Of a stretch of DNA of 50,729 nucleotides, positions 6,846 to 16,361 are shown one piece after another. The position numbers and the translations under genes were made by a program. The stretch comes from an uncultured Bacilli bacterium. Lineage in GTDB: Bacteria; Bacillota_I; Bacilli_A; RF39; UBA660. Every line of letters begins with the position of its first letter. Within the stretch, counting starts at the first letter, position 1. The stretch lies in contig CAKOHH010000007.1 of NCBI GenBank assembly GCA_934085675.1, positions 1 to 50,729 of the forward strand, written 5' to 3'. The notes beneath the pieces were generated by a model that was not told where the DNA came from, did no database searches, and was given only the letters and a program-made list of their open reading frames with translations.

Positions 6846-7630
6846 ATATTCATCATTTGTAAAACAGCAAAAACTAGTAAAATCATAACACCCAAACCAG
6901 TGGTAATAAGCATTTTCATTGTTTTGCCTTCCATCTTTTCCAAACGGTTTTTATATTTTAATTCTCGAGCTTTTTGTTGTAAATTAGAAATCGTTTTAGA
7001 AAATGTTAAAAGTTGTTCTTGCTTATGCTCTTGTCTTCCTAAAGATAAACGATATAAAAGACGCATCATTCGCATAGAATCTCGAACGGGATAAGTTTTG
7101 GCAAAATCCATATAAGGATTAATGGTATCATCCCCATCATTGATTTGGTTAATAAGTTCTTGTAAGCCTTCTTTAAATATTTGAGGGGCATCCTCAATAC
7201 TTTTTCCTAAGGCTACGGGTACAGTATAATGTTGAATTAAAATTTCTAAACTTTTAAGATAATGTGGTAACATTGAATCTATTTCTGTTAAGTGCTTTTT
7301 ATAATAATTTTTTAAATTACTATAATCCATTCTAAAAACTAAATAACCTGCCAAAACAGCAAATAAGACGGTAATATAACTTAAATTAGAAATAAAGAAA
7401 AATAACATAATAATGATGGTAATTAACCCCTTTTTGACACGATTGTTGAAAAGAAAGTCAGGGTTAACCGTATCACCATATCTTGCTTTCACATAGAAAT
7501 CCCAATCGCTTTCTTTTAATTTTCGAAAGTAAACCTCATTATCGGCTACAAAACGGTTGCCACTAATTTTTCCAGTATAATTCATTCCAAAAAGCAAAAT
7601 AACTGCTAAAATAACAATTTCCCAATACAT
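6842..7630 (-). CDS. tadC: TadC-like inner-membrane platform protein (T2SSF type)
   Basis: 262 residues with an N-terminal membrane segment, a central pair at about 66-95 and a C-terminal one (240-262). The cytoplasmic loop contains the helical GSP-F-like segment (ALGKSIEDAP through SLGRQEHKQ). In Tad systems TadB and TadC form the platform on which TadA assembles pilins. It overlaps the upstream TadB-like gene by one base (ATG within the stop region), a sign of tight coupling. Assignment rests on topology and on its place next to tadA and tadB. Confidence 0.75.
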   Translation of the reverse strand: MYWEIVILAVILLFGMNYTGKISGNRFVADNEVYFRKLKESDWDFYVKARYGDTVNPDFLFNNRVKKGLITIIIMLFFFISNLSYITVLFAVLAGYLVFRMDYSNLKNYYKKHLTEIDSMLPHYLKSLEILIQHYTVPVALGKSIEDAPQIFKEGLQELINQINDGDDTINPYMDFAKTYPVRDSMRMMRLLYRLSLGRQEHKQEQLLTFSKTISNLQQKARELKYKNRLEKMEGKTMKMLITTGLGVMILLVFAVLQMMNM

Positions 7631-8526
7631 TATTCCACCCCCACATCTTCATAATAAAACTTCTCGCCACTTATCAAGAAGAAAGAATTGATGATAATAA
7701 TCGCATGGAGAATAAGTTGGACATACCAATTATTAAGTAGTTCAATATAAGAATCTGTACCAAGTAAAAATTGCATTGCCATAACAAGTAAAAATAAGGC
7801 TAAACCAAAAGTTACAAAACGGCGATGGAATTCTTTACGGTCAATCTGGTCACGATAAACGCCTTCGACTAAGGTATCGATATCCATACTCATATTTTCT
7901 AGAGCTTGTCCTGAATCTTTGGCACCTTCTTTAGTAATTTGTAAGAATAATTGATTCATATTTTTAACCATGTAATAAGGATATTTATGGTTGAAATATT
8001 CAATCGATTCATCGATGGTACCGTTTTGATAAGACATATCAATCATAGTCCTTACATCTTCCAAAACGGGATTTTCTAAAATACCAGAGTCTCTTACACC
8101 CTCTAAAGATTTGACAAAACTTTGTGTTGTATTAAATTCCATAATAACGTTTGTTGTATAAATTTGAATTTGTTCAAAAATAAATTCACTATACACTTTT
8201 TGGCATCTTAGATAAGCCAAGTATGGAATAAAAGCAATGGCAACAGCGGCATATAAAAGAGCAATAATTAAGTTGTAGAAGTAAAGATAACTAATGCCAC
8301 CTGCTACTACGGCAAAGATGATAACTTGGGTTAAGTATTGTCTTGGCGTGTATTCTTGTCCAAGTTCTTTTGTTTTGGCTCTTACCTCTTTAAAACTATA
8401 AGGTGCATATTTTTCATAGGCCGTAGAAACTTGTGTCACAAAAAATTTATAAACATTCTCACCATTATTAAAACGATAAGATAAACAAAATGCAGCTAGT
8501 CCCAGTAATAATATTAGTTCTATCAT
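7630..8526 (-). CDS. tadB: TadB-like inner-membrane platform protein (T2SSF type)
   Basis: 298 residues with membrane segments near the N-terminus, at about 68-105 and at about 255-290. The cytoplasmic region between them carries a type II secretion F-like helix bundle (YTTNVIMEFNTTQSFVKSLE, SGILENPVLEDVRTMI, ITKEGAKDSGQALENM). The last motif matches the E-G-x-x-S-G pattern of T2SSF domains. It lies directly downstream of the TadA-like ATPase, the normal Tad order. Partner: the TadC-like protein encoded next. Confidence 0.8.
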   Translation of the reverse strand: MIELILLLGLAAFCLSYRFNNGENVYKFFVTQVSTAYEKYAPYSFKEVRAKTKELGQEYTPRQYLTQVIIFAVVAGGISYLYFYNLIIALLYAAVAIAFIPYLAYLRCQKVYSEFIFEQIQIYTTNVIMEFNTTQSFVKSLEGVRDSGILENPVLEDVRTMIDMSYQNGTIDESIEYFNHKYPYYMVKNMNQLFLQITKEGAKDSGQALENMSMDIDTLVEGVYRDQIDRKEFHRRFVTFGLALFLLVMAMQFLLGTDSYIELLNNWYVQLILHAIIIINSFFLISGEKFYYEDVGVE

Positions 8527-8544
8527 TAGTTAACCCCACCTTCT

Positions 8545-9654
8545 TTATAATGTTTCTACCGTTTGTTTAGGTAATTCTACAGTTTGATTGTTTTGTTCAT
8601 CTAATTGAAAAATATCTTCTGGTAAAACAACACCACTAATGCTTAAATAATCTCGTAAATTCTTTGTTGGATTGTTCATTGTAATTTCCCCTGTTAAAGT
8701 TTTTTTATAAATTATATTTACCTGTGGTTTATTATGTTCATCTACATAGAACTCACAAACCTCTAAAATCTCTCTTTGAAAACGATTTAATTCTTTACTC
8801 ATGTAACCTTTAACGTAAATACCAATTTGAACATAACGATGAATTGTTGTTACAAATTGTTCAACATCAATATTACTTTCGATAAGGGAAAACATACGCA
8901 TAGGAATTAAACTTGCTTTGTCTGAGTGGATAGTTGATAAAATATGGTGTCCAGATGAAATACTATTACGAACGGCCATAACGGCTTCCGCCGAACGAAC
9001 CTCGGAAAGTAATATCCAAATTGGGTTTTGTCTCATACAAGCTACTAGTATGTCCGAATAACTAGCAATGTTATTTGTTTTTAAAGCAACAATATCCCGA
9101 TGAGGAAAAATACGGTCCAAGTGTAGTTCCAAAGTATCTTCTATCGTAATAATTTTTTCATTTTCTTTAATGTGACTCGCTAAGTATTTAACAAGTTCGG
9201 TTTTACCTGAACCGGTTTCACCACTTACAATAATATTAGCGTGACCTTCGACACACTTCATTAAAAATTCATGGATAGAAGCCGTCACATATTTTTCATT
9301 TAATAGTTTTTCTTTATTCAAACGAATCTTAGCTGGCGTTTTTCTTATTACACAAGCAATACCATTTGTTGCAATGGAGTCATGAATAAAGTTAAGACGA
9401 AGTTCAGCACTTTCAGCATCTAGCATAGGATGCGCCATATTAAAGGTTTTACCCATAACATTAGCACATTGAAAGGCTAATTTTTCCATTAAAGCATTAT
9501 TAATTTCTGGACGGTCTACTTGATAAACACCTTTATCCAGAGTTTTTAACCAAACTTGTCCACCATTGGTATAAGAGATATCGGTGACGTTGTCGTCTTT
9601 TAAAAATTCACTTAATGGTCCAAAATCTAATTGGGAAAAAACAGCATCATTCAT
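8545..9654 (-). CDS. tadA: TadA/CpaF-like secretion ATPase (VirB11/GspE superfamily)
   Basis: 369-residue cytoplasmic hexameric ATPase that powers pilus assembly. Walker A GETGSGKT at 145-152, Asp box ITIEDTLEL at 169-177, Walker B ILLSEVRSAEA at about 214-224 (SE where most have GE) and His box GHHILSTIH at 235-243 are all present, so it should be active. The N-terminal domain contains LNFIHDSIATNG, matching the R-x-N-x4-P region of CpaF. It is shorter than many TadA proteins (about 430-450). Ribosome site AGGTGAG. The CpaB-like genes lie just upstream and tadB and tadC downstream. Confidence 0.92.
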   Translation of the reverse strand: MNDAVFSQLDFGPLSEFLKDDNVTDISYTNGGQVWLKTLDKGVYQVDRPEINNALMEKLAFQCANVMGKTFNMAHPMLDAESAELRLNFIHDSIATNGIACVIRKTPAKIRLNKEKLLNEKYVTASIHEFLMKCVEGHANIIVSGETGSGKTELVKYLASHIKENEKIITIEDTLELHLDRIFPHRDIVALKTNNIASYSDILVACMRQNPIWILLSEVRSAEAVMAVRNSISSGHHILSTIHSDKASLIPMRMFSLIESNIDVEQFVTTIHRYVQIGIYVKGYMSKELNRFQREILEVCEFYVDEHNKPQVNIIYKKTLTGEITMNNPTKNLRDYLSISGVVLPEDIFQLDEQNNQTVELPKQTVETL

Positions 9655-9662
9655 TATCTCAC

Positions 9663-10445
9663 CTAGTTTCCACTGACATCTTCATCAGGTATTATGGCTG
9701 ATTTTGTATTAATAAAGTTTCGAACATATTCGCTATTAACTTTTGTTTCGCCTGGATTGGCTGTATAACTTGCCCCTTTAGGAGCCGGTTCTAAATCACC
9801 AATTTCAACAGCTTTTACTAAAAGAGAATATAATTCATCTGGTACAGAGAATAAAAACTCTGCCGGAGCACCCGCATTTGCATTTCTTAAAGAAACACCT
9901 TTGCTATCTCTAACATCTAATACCCTAATACTTTTTACAAAGCTAGAAAAAATGTATTTACCATAATCGTCTGTTCCTTTAAACCATAAATCAATATAAC
10001 TTCCTATTGTAATATAATTATCATAAGTATAATTTTCTTTAACAGATAAAGAAAAGGCCGTATAACCATCAGCAATATCTTGTAAAACATAATCAGGAGA
10101 AAGTTCAGGGTCAGTTAAATCACCTGTATAAAATAAACTTCCTTCTCTAACGATATTACCATAAGTAACTTCTTTACCAAGAATACTATTACGATCACGA
10201 ATAACATTTGTTGCTTTTTTAAGGGCAGTACTATTTACTTCCATCATGCCAATATCATCAGCCGTAATGACATGACGGGCTTCTAATGCTTTTTTAGCAT
10301 ATGGAATTGTAACCGGATTAATAGCTTGTTTAACACGCCAGTTGTAACCAACGATTAAAACAAGAAGACCAGCAACAACACATAATATAGTTACGGTCTT
10401 TTTATTACCCATATACCTTTTTAATTTAATTATTAAACTATTCAT
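9663..10445 (-). CDS. CpaB/RcpC-like SAF-domain protein, copy 2
   Basis: 260 residues: one N-terminal membrane helix (about 18-37), then a SAF domain (IPYAKKALEARHVITADDI) and an extracellular C-terminal part typical of CpaB/RcpC, the Tad proteins that sit at the outer part of the apparatus. The start overlaps the previous gene by 8 nt with GGAGGAAAA as ribosome site. It is clearly paralogous to the gene at 10438-11283: KRYMGNKKTVTILCV against KRFISNKNTVTILCV, and shared YNWRV and YTANPGET/YTENPGET segments. Two copies suggest a hetero-oligomer. Confidence 0.78.
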   Translation of the reverse strand: MNSLIIKLKRYMGNKKTVTILCVVAGLLVLIVGYNWRVKQAINPVTIPYAKKALEARHVITADDIGMMEVNSTALKKATNVIRDRNSILGKEVTYGNIVREGSLFYTGDLTDPELSPDYVLQDIADGYTAFSLSVKENYTYDNYITIGSYIDLWFKGTDDYGKYIFSSFVKSIRVLDVRDSKGVSLRNANAGAPAEFLFSVPDELYSLLVKAVEIGDLEPAPKGASYTANPGETKVNSEYVRNFINTKSAIIPDEDVSGN

Positions 10446-11283
10446 TTGTATTTTCCTCCTCTACTGTCGTATTTCCATCATCACTTGGAACAATAGAAAC
10501 TTGAGAAAGAATATAATTATAAATATAAGTGCTTGCTATTTCTGTTTCACCAGGATTTTCAGTATAACTTTTATTTCTTGGCACGGGAATTAAAGTACCA
10601 ATATTTCTATTTTGAGCGGCGTCAATTAAAAGTTTCATATCAGCTGCAGAAAGGCCATGTGTTTCTTCTTTCTTTACAGCAAATAGTAAAGAGGCCGGTG
10701 TTCTACTTTCAGCACCTGTTTCAAAAACACTTCGACCATCAGAATCAATAACATCTAAAACTTTAATACTACGAATAAATTTACCATACATTAGTTTACG
10801 ATTGTTATCATATCCCTTAAACCATAAATCTATATAATTACCAGGATAAATAGCATTACCAAAGGTTGTGTGTAAATTAACAGTTAAAGTAACTGCTTCT
10901 TCATCTTCCGCCATACTTGCTAGTGGATAATAACTGTTATCTTTAGGATCTTTTAAATCATCTTTGAAAAAGAAACCATTAGCCTGAATCGTATCTCCAT
11001 AACTAACCGATTTACCAATAATACTATTGGCATTGGTTACCATGTTTTTGGCTTTGCTAAGTACAGAACTTGATACTTCAACATAACTAATATCTTCTTT
11101 AGTTATCACCGTGCCACTTGACAAAGTTTTATTGGCATAAGGTACACTGGTTGGACTGGTATCTTTATTAACACGCCAGTTATAGCCAATATATATAACT
11201 AAAATACCTGCTAGTACACACAAAATTGTAACTGTATTTTTATTACTGATAAATCTTTTTAATTTAACAAGTAAATTCCCCAT
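10438..11283 (-). CDS. CpaB/RcpC-like SAF-domain protein, copy 1
   Basis: 281 residues with an N-terminal membrane helix, a SAF domain (VPYANKTLSSGTVITKEDI) and a C-terminal segment ending in an acidic tail (TTVEEENTNE). Same architecture as the following paralogue. SAF domains of CpaB resemble sugar-binding or antifreeze folds, and these proteins are thought to stabilise the pilus exit through the envelope. Strong ribosome site AGGAGG. The upstream gene is a small pseudopilin-like protein. Confidence 0.78.
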   Translation of the reverse strand: MGNLLVKLKRFISNKNTVTILCVLAGILVIYIGYNWRVNKDTSPTSVPYANKTLSSGTVITKEDISYVEVSSSVLSKAKNMVTNANSIIGKSVSYGDTIQANGFFFKDDLKDPKDNSYYPLASMAEDEEAVTLTVNLHTTFGNAIYPGNYIDLWFKGYDNNRKLMYGKFIRSIKVLDVIDSDGRSVFETGAESRTPASLLFAVKKEETHGLSAADMKLLIDAAQNRNIGTLIPVPRNKSYTENPGETEIASTYIYNYILSQVSIVPSDDGNTTVEEENTNE

Positions 11284-11294
11284 TTTTAATCCTC

Positions 11295-11717
11295 CTATTC
11301 TTCATCTCCGTAAGACGCTCCATCATTTTCCAAAATAGCATCTACACGGTTTACGATGTCAAAAGTATCTTCACTAGAACCTATACGATAAGTCGAACTT
11401 TTCGTTGTTACTTTCACACTGACTTTTGGAGGCGTTTCATAAATACCATAAAAATCAATTTGATAAGTACTTAAAGCAACATTCTCAGAAAATCTTCTTA
11501 AAAAACTTTCAACAAATTTATCAGCATTAATTTTAAGTTCACCACTTGTACGATAGTAAGCGAGGTCAACGGCATCAACCATTGACTGCTCGGTTACTTC
11601 TTTTATTATGTAATAATCTTGTGTATTTGTGGTAGTTACATTTGAGACAAGCATCATAATAACGATTACAAATACACCTAAGAGGATAATCCAATAACCC
11701 CAATATGATTCTCTCAT
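11295..11717 (-). CDS. Small pseudopilin-like membrane protein (TadE-like)
   Basis: 140 residues: MRESYWGYW, a hydrophobic helix at about 9-25, then an extracytoplasmic domain without Cys. The start resembles those of the other small pilin-like proteins (M-[KR]-E, Gly/Trp before the helix), and a domain of similar size follows, so I read it as a third TadE/F-like pseudopilin. The ATGA overlap with the 1212-residue protein gene upstream indicates coupled translation. No recognised domain. Confidence 0.5.
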   Translation of the reverse strand: MRESYWGYWIILLGVFVIVIMMLVSNVTTTNTQDYYIIKEVTEQSMVDAVDLAYYRTSGELKINADKFVESFLRRFSENVALSTYQIDFYGIYETPPKVSVKVTTKSSTYRIGSSEDTFDIVNRVDAILENDGASYGDEE

Positions 11718-14700
11718 TGTTTACTACTTCCTTTCAATTTCCATGATGGACCAATACCATTTTTAAGACAACTTCCCTCTAAACAACTATTTGTTGAAGT
11801 ATATAGAACGAAGGCATCATTATCTGTGGTAATACGCTCATTTTGAGTGGCAAATTTCTTACCAGTAGTTTCAATTAAATCAAGGAAACTACTTTTACAA
11901 TTAACGTTATAAGTAATACCATTATAAGATACACTTTCACAATAAACTGATGAATCATTGATATTTGATTTTACAGAATATTTAGATGGAACCGTACTAT
12001 TTGTAAATGAACCAGCATCATCATTGTAATCACGAATATTTTTCATGTTACTTGGTGTTAAAGTATAAGAATATTGTGGCGTTTCGTAAATAGAATCACC
12101 AGCTTCTTCAATTTCTTTTTTCGTATCACTAGATTTTTGATTACTGATTCCTTCACCACTCCAGTTATAACCTCTACCACTAATTCCATTAGGGAATAAA
12201 TTATTTAAAGATACCGTACGATAGCCATAAGTTGTTTTATTTCCATCAAAGATACAATTAGTACATGTTACAACACATTTACCATTATCACACGTATTGA
12301 ATGTACAATGAGTAGGATCATTAGGATCACAAGAGAAATCACAGTTATCCGTACAGTTATTTAAGTAGTTACATACATAACCACCGTCTGTATATGCATT
12401 AGATTCTCCACCACATTTTAAACCTGATGGCAAGTTATTATAAGCATGAACAACTGTATTTTTACCACTTTCATTAGAATCAGAAAGTCTTCCTAAATCA
12501 GTAGAACTATTGGATTGACCAATGTCACTGAATCTAAACTTGAATGGGAAAACACCTGTTTTAGTTACCAAAGAAATTGGCCAAGAACCTTCTGGTAAAG
12601 TGGTATATAAGTATTTATTACCATTACTATCTGTTTTAATGGTTCCATAAGGTGTATAAGTTGAGAAGTTTTGACTTGTTTGGTAAGTACCTGATTTTGT
12701 TTTGGATTTTGTAATCCATTTAGCACTACTAACGTTATAAGATTTCCATGAGCAATTATTTTCAGCACATGTTAGTGCTTGAACTGATTTAGTAGGTTCT
12801 TTTGAACTTGTACCTGTTGTACATTCGTAACTATCATTAATATCACCTGTACAATAAGTATTTTTAGATGTATCACTTTCATCTGTTAAATTTGTGAATT
12901 TAGCCCATCCACTACTTAAATCATTAACATTTTGTAAATAGTCTTGATTATACCAGAATTCGACAACTGGATTAAATTGCATGTCATTATTCCATGTTGA
13001 TTGAGCAGTAGATGATGTCGTAGCATCTGTTAATGATGAAGCGTAATTTGTGTTACCAATAACACCTGTACAACTATTGTACATAGCAATGATATCATTT
13101 AATTCTTTAGCTTTTTGTTTCAAAGTTCTTAAAGCACTATCACGGTTACTTTTGTGTTCTGAATCTTTATTTGTACCATTTTCTCCAGTACAAGAATTAT
13201 GTTGGCATTCTGCTTTTGTACCAGATGTATAGCTATCGCTTCTCGTTGAAGTATTACCATTATAATCATATACTGTATAAGACCATTCTTTAGAATAAAT
13301 TGTTGTACTTCTTTCAACGCCATCACAATGACAAGTAGAACAAGATTCAGAGCAACCAGTTGGGCCACATGTTGTACTACAATTGCAATCGTAACTATGG
13401 GCACTATGAACATCATGAGTTTGTTCAGCTTTAGAGCTTATTGAAGCCGCTACTTTCCAATGATTATATTCATTCCATGCATCAATTAAAGAATGTTGTG
13501 CTGCTACTAAATCATTATTAAATTTAGTTTCATCAATTGGTAATTGAGAGTTAGAAGCACTCGCTACATAACAATCTCTTGTACCCGTAACAGTTGTATT
13601 TAATTTAAAGTATCCACCAGATGTTGTCATCTTAGCAGTAGGTAAGACAAAATTATATTTTTCTTTACAATAGACTTTACAATAAGAGTTTCCACTTATT
13701 TCATTAGTAGCCTCATAAGAAGCACTTGTTGAATCAGTCTTTCCTAAAACGCATTTTTTAATTTGATTAGGCTTTGAACTTTTTGAAGAACAAGAAGCAT
13801 CACCTTCATTTATATCACTAATAACACCTGTTGTTGTTCCCTCTATTTTAGAACCGTCACTGATATTACTACATGTACCAGGAAGAGATACGACTGGACT
13901 ACAATCTACATAATTTTTATGACATTGAGCATTGTGTTCTGCTTCACTACATACTTTACCATCGCCAGCTCCTGGACTTGATTCTTTGCAGTAGAATGTA
14001 TTAGTACTATTATGTTTAGCCTCATCAGGCTCATCTGATTCACCGTCTGGATCACAGTTGTGAGTACATTGCTCTTTATATTCTTTTTCAGAACAGCTAC
14101 CATCTGGATTAGATGATGATGGACAATGATATTTTCCATCTTTGCTTTCGCTTGGTTTTTGACAAGTAAAGTTTTCCCTTTTACGACAAGTATCAGGTGA
14201 TGGACAACTATATTGATTTACTTTATCTTTTTCAGTTTCTTTAATTGTAAATTTATTAGTAGAACCATTTGTTTTTTCTGTAACAGTATATGTTCCGTCC
14301 CAAGTCGTTCCGTTTGTATAATTACATTCACAGTTATTGCTTTCTACTGGAATACGACGTCTTGGTGGTCTTCTCGTTGGTGTTGCAGGACAGTTTCCTG
14401 GTAAAACAGCCAACATTCTTTGATAAGCGTTAGAAGATTTTCTTAAAAGTAAAATTTGCATTCCTGCATCGTTTTTATCACAATAAGCAGGGTCAACATA
14501 AATGCCAAAATCTTGATTATTCCAATTGGTCGTATCAATGGTCATTTCAATAAGAAGACCAGCTGGTTCATATTTAGCGGATTTGGTATTAACCGTACAA
14601 GTAACTGATGTATTGGTACATCCTGCTTGGAAAGAATCAATATATAATTGAGATGGTGTTTTAGTAGCATCTCCAGGTTGAATTTCAAAAGTAATTGTTC

Positions 14701-15352
14701 TTTTATTTCCTACAACAGATTTAAGAGTATAATTAACTGCTTTTAAATCTGGAGAATAAACGTAGCCTTGAGAAACGGCTTGGTCATAACTACCTGTGTT
14801 GGCAGCATTTATACCTGCTACAAAAACTTGTCTAGCATATTGAACAATTGCTACATTACCATTAACAGATATCGCTGTATCACTATTTCTAAAGGCATTA
14901 TAATCTCTTGTCAATTCAGGACCACTTGCACTTGATAATTTACTGCCACCATATTGCATAAAAATCCAACGCATTGCAACAATGCCTATTAATTGAAGAT
15001 CATCTCCACCTATTCCAGTAGAACGAAGATTGTTAATTTCCTTTAAGCCACCTGCAATAGCAAGATCTAAAGGATTATTATTAGATGGATCAATATATCT
15101 ATCTAAAATAAAAGAACTATCACCAGCATAAGATTTACCTGGATCAACGCAATAAGTATCAGCAATCACGCCATCAACAGATGACTTATACAAGTTTAAA
15201 TATACAGGTAAATTAGTAGTTGAAGTTTTCAAACTGTATATTCTTGTTGTTTCCTCTGGTCTCCAAACTTTATAAGATGCTGCCGATACATTTTGAATAA
15301 ACAAAAAACTTAATAAAAATAAACTAATTAATGTTATCTTTTTCTTTTTCAT
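11714..15352 (-). CDS. Large secreted Cys-rich surface protein (candidate pilus-tip adhesin)
   Basis: 1212 residues. A clear signal peptide (about 1-24, ending NVSA before ASYKV) shows Sec export. Residues about 25-330 form a first domain containing YCVDPGKSY and an AMRWIFMQYGG segment, loosely like Gram-positive thioester adhesin domains; the matching Gln is not evident. A Pro/Arg-rich linker (RRPPRRRIP) follows, then a long Cys-rich, Asn/Thr/Ser-rich region with repeated C-x(9-11)-CSExE-x4-QC units (HCPSSSNPDGSCSEKE, YCKESSPGAGDGKVCSEAE) and a dense CNCSTTCGPTGCSESCSTCHC run. No LPXTG motif or C-terminal membrane helix, so attachment must be non-sortase. Start and stop overlap neighbours (ATGA). 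Function is inferred from size, export and context. Confidence 0.6.
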   Translation of the reverse strand: MKKKKITLISLFLLSFLFIQNVSAASYKVWRPEETTRIYSLKTSTTNLPVYLNLYKSSVDGVIADTYCVDPGKSYAGDSSFILDRYIDPSNNNPLDLAIAGGLKEINNLRSTGIGGDDLQLIGIVAMRWIFMQYGGSKLSSASGPELTRDYNAFRNSDTAISVNGNVAIVQYARQVFVAGINAANTGSYDQAVSQGYVYSPDLKAVNYTLKSVVGNKRTITFEIQPGDATKTPSQLYIDSFQAGCTNTSVTCTVNTKSAKYEPAGLLIEMTIDTTNWNNQDFGIYVDPAYCDKNDAGMQILLLRKSSNAYQRMLAVLPGNCPATPTRRPPRRRIPVESNNCECNYTNGTTWDGTYTVTEKTNGSTNKFTIKETEKDKVNQYSCPSPDTCRKRENFTCQKPSESKDGKYHCPSSSNPDGSCSEKEYKEQCTHNCDPDGESDEPDEAKHNSTNTFYCKESSPGAGDGKVCSEAEHNAQCHKNYVDCSPVVSLPGTCSNISDGSKIEGTTTGVISDINEGDASCSSKSSKPNQIKKCVLGKTDSTSASYEATNEISGNSYCKVYCKEKYNFVLPTAKMTTSGGYFKLNTTVTGTRDCYVASASNSQLPIDETKFNNDLVAAQHSLIDAWNEYNHWKVAASISSKAEQTHDVHSAHSYDCNCSTTCGPTGCSESCSTCHCDGVERSTTIYSKEWSYTVYDYNGNTSTRSDSYTSGTKAECQHNSCTGENGTNKDSEHKSNRDSALRTLKQKAKELNDIIAMYNSCTGVIGNTNYASSLTDATTSSTAQSTWNNDMQFNPVVEFWYNQDYLQNVNDLSSGWAKFTNLTDESDTSKNTYCTGDINDSYECTTGTSSKEPTKSVQALTCAENNCSWKSYNVSSAKWITKSKTKSGTYQTSQNFSTYTPYGTIKTDSNGNKYLYTTLPEGSWPISLVTKTGVFPFKFRFSDIGQSNSSTDLGRLSDSNESGKNTVVHAYNNLPSGLKCGGESNAYTDGGYVCNYLNNCTDNCDFSCDPNDPTHCTFNTCDNGKCVVTCTNCIFDGNKTTYGYRTVSLNNLFPNGISGRGYNWSGEGISNQKSSDTKKEIEEAGDSIYETPQYSYTLTPSNMKNIRDYNDDAGSFTNSTVPSKYSVKSNINDSSVYCESVSYNGITYNVNCKSSFLDLIETTGKKFATQNERITTDNDAFVLYTSTNSCLEGSCLKNGIGPSWKLKGSSKQ

Positions 15353-16077
15353 TTTACACTACTCCTTTGTTTTTTTCTCACAATCACAGTAGTCATAACC
15401 CCTAATAAAATAACAAGGATGCCACCTACAATATAAATTCCATATTTTTTGAGGAAATCATTATCTTTTACTGTATCCGTATCTCCATTACCATCATTTT
15501 TATTGTTATTTGCAGCTTGCTTTAAAAAATCATCATATGTCATATTAAGGTCTTCCGTAACATATTCTTGACAATAATATTTACTTGAACCTTCACACAA
15601 AGCATCTGCTGAAAATGAATTGTATTTTGGTGTAACTAAATTAATCTTTTTTAATTCTTCATCCTTACAATCATTATGATTGGAATAAATTGTAATTTGA
15701 TAAGTTACAATATCTTCTAGACCATCTTCACCACGAACAAGTTTTATACTGCCATTATCTGTATCTTCATAATGATATGTTTTTGTTTCATTTGTTGATG
15801 TATTCATTACAGTTAAATAAAGATTTTCTGTCATATTATAAATGGAAACTTCAACCCCTTGATAAGTTTCATCTATATATTCTTCATCACCCAAATCAGC
15901 CTCTATTTTTTTTCCTGTTTTAATTTCTTTCACTTCATAAGATGCTTTAATATTAGCTGCTTCAGAATTCAATTTTACTTGTGTTTCATAATCACAGGTT
16001 GACGCTGCAGAAGCATTTGTTACCCCCACTATAAATAAGCATAAAAAGACAAGTATTTTTTGACAAATTTTATCCAT
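15349..16077 (-). CDS. Secreted protein with C-terminal membrane anchor
   Basis: 242 residues with a signal peptide (about 1-26, ending SAA before STCDY), an extracellular domain of about 180 residues and a C-terminal membrane helix (about 212-232) followed by the basic tail RKKQRSSVK. This type I topology exposes the domain outside the cell. Ribosome site GAGGAGG and its own promoter at 16104-16132. It is first in the unit that continues through the 1212-residue protein, CpaB-like pair and tadABC, with an ATGA overlap. No known domain recognised; plausible membrane partner of the large Cys-rich protein. Confidence 0.6.
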   Translation of the reverse strand: MDKICQKILVFLCLFIVGVTNASAASTCDYETQVKLNSEAANIKASYEVKEIKTGKKIEADLGDEEYIDETYQGVEVSIYNMTENLYLTVMNTSTNETKTYHYEDTDNGSIKLVRGEDGLEDIVTYQITIYSNHNDCKDEELKKINLVTPKYNSFSADALCEGSSKYYCQEYVTEDLNMTYDDFLKQAANNNKNDGNGDTDTVKDNDFLKKYGIYIVGGILVILLGVMTTVIVRKKQRSSVK

Positions 16078-16103
16078 ACTTTTGCCTCCTCTTTCTCTTT
16101 TTT

Positions 16104-16132
16104 ATTCTAACATACTAGTTAATCATTTTCAA
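16104..16132 (-). promoter_or_regulatory. Sigma-A promoter of the surface-protein and tadABC unit
   Basis: TTGAAA (16127-16132), 17-nt spacer, TAGAAT (16104-16109) on the minus strand, about 20 nt before GAGGAGG. Confidence 0.75.
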
Positions 16133-16140
16133 TATTTTAA

Positions 16141-16172
16141 CACAAAAAAAGATAACGATGACAAGTCGCTAC
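16141..16172 (-). terminator. Strong intrinsic terminator of the candidate ncRNA and upstream virD4 transcript
   Basis: Minus strand: stem GGTAGCGA / TCGTTATC (all pairs, with G-U), loop CTTGTCA, then seven T. It separates the P60-lipoprotein-VirD4 unit from the surface-protein unit. Confidence 0.85.
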
Positions 16173-16320
16173 CTCTAGTTTGAATCATACTTTCACATTG
16201 TCTTTTATAAAAGTACGCTTACCTTAAAGTTTTCTTTCTTTATATCGATATTCTTAATAGTGATAAGGCCAACCAAGGCATTCTTTTGGCTAATTTCAAA
16301 AACAACATTTTGAAGTAACC

Positions 16321-16361
16321 GTTTAAATCAAGAATAATCCTAAACCATTCCGAATTTAAAC
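16321..16361. repeat. Perfect 8-bp inverted repeat forming the first hairpin of the ncRNA
   Basis: GTTTAAAT at one end and ATTTAAAC at the other enclose 25 nt with an inner GAAT / ATTC pairing. Confidence 0.5.

Noticed and set aside
13129..14139. Open frames inside the 1212-residue gene on both strands
   Set aside because: They have no ribosome sites and sit wholly within a convincing secreted-protein gene; compositional shadows.
11714..15352. Confident thioester-domain or LPXTG adhesin call
   Set aside because: The expected Q-x-A-x-W motif is not matched and there is no sortase signal; only a loose resemblance remains.
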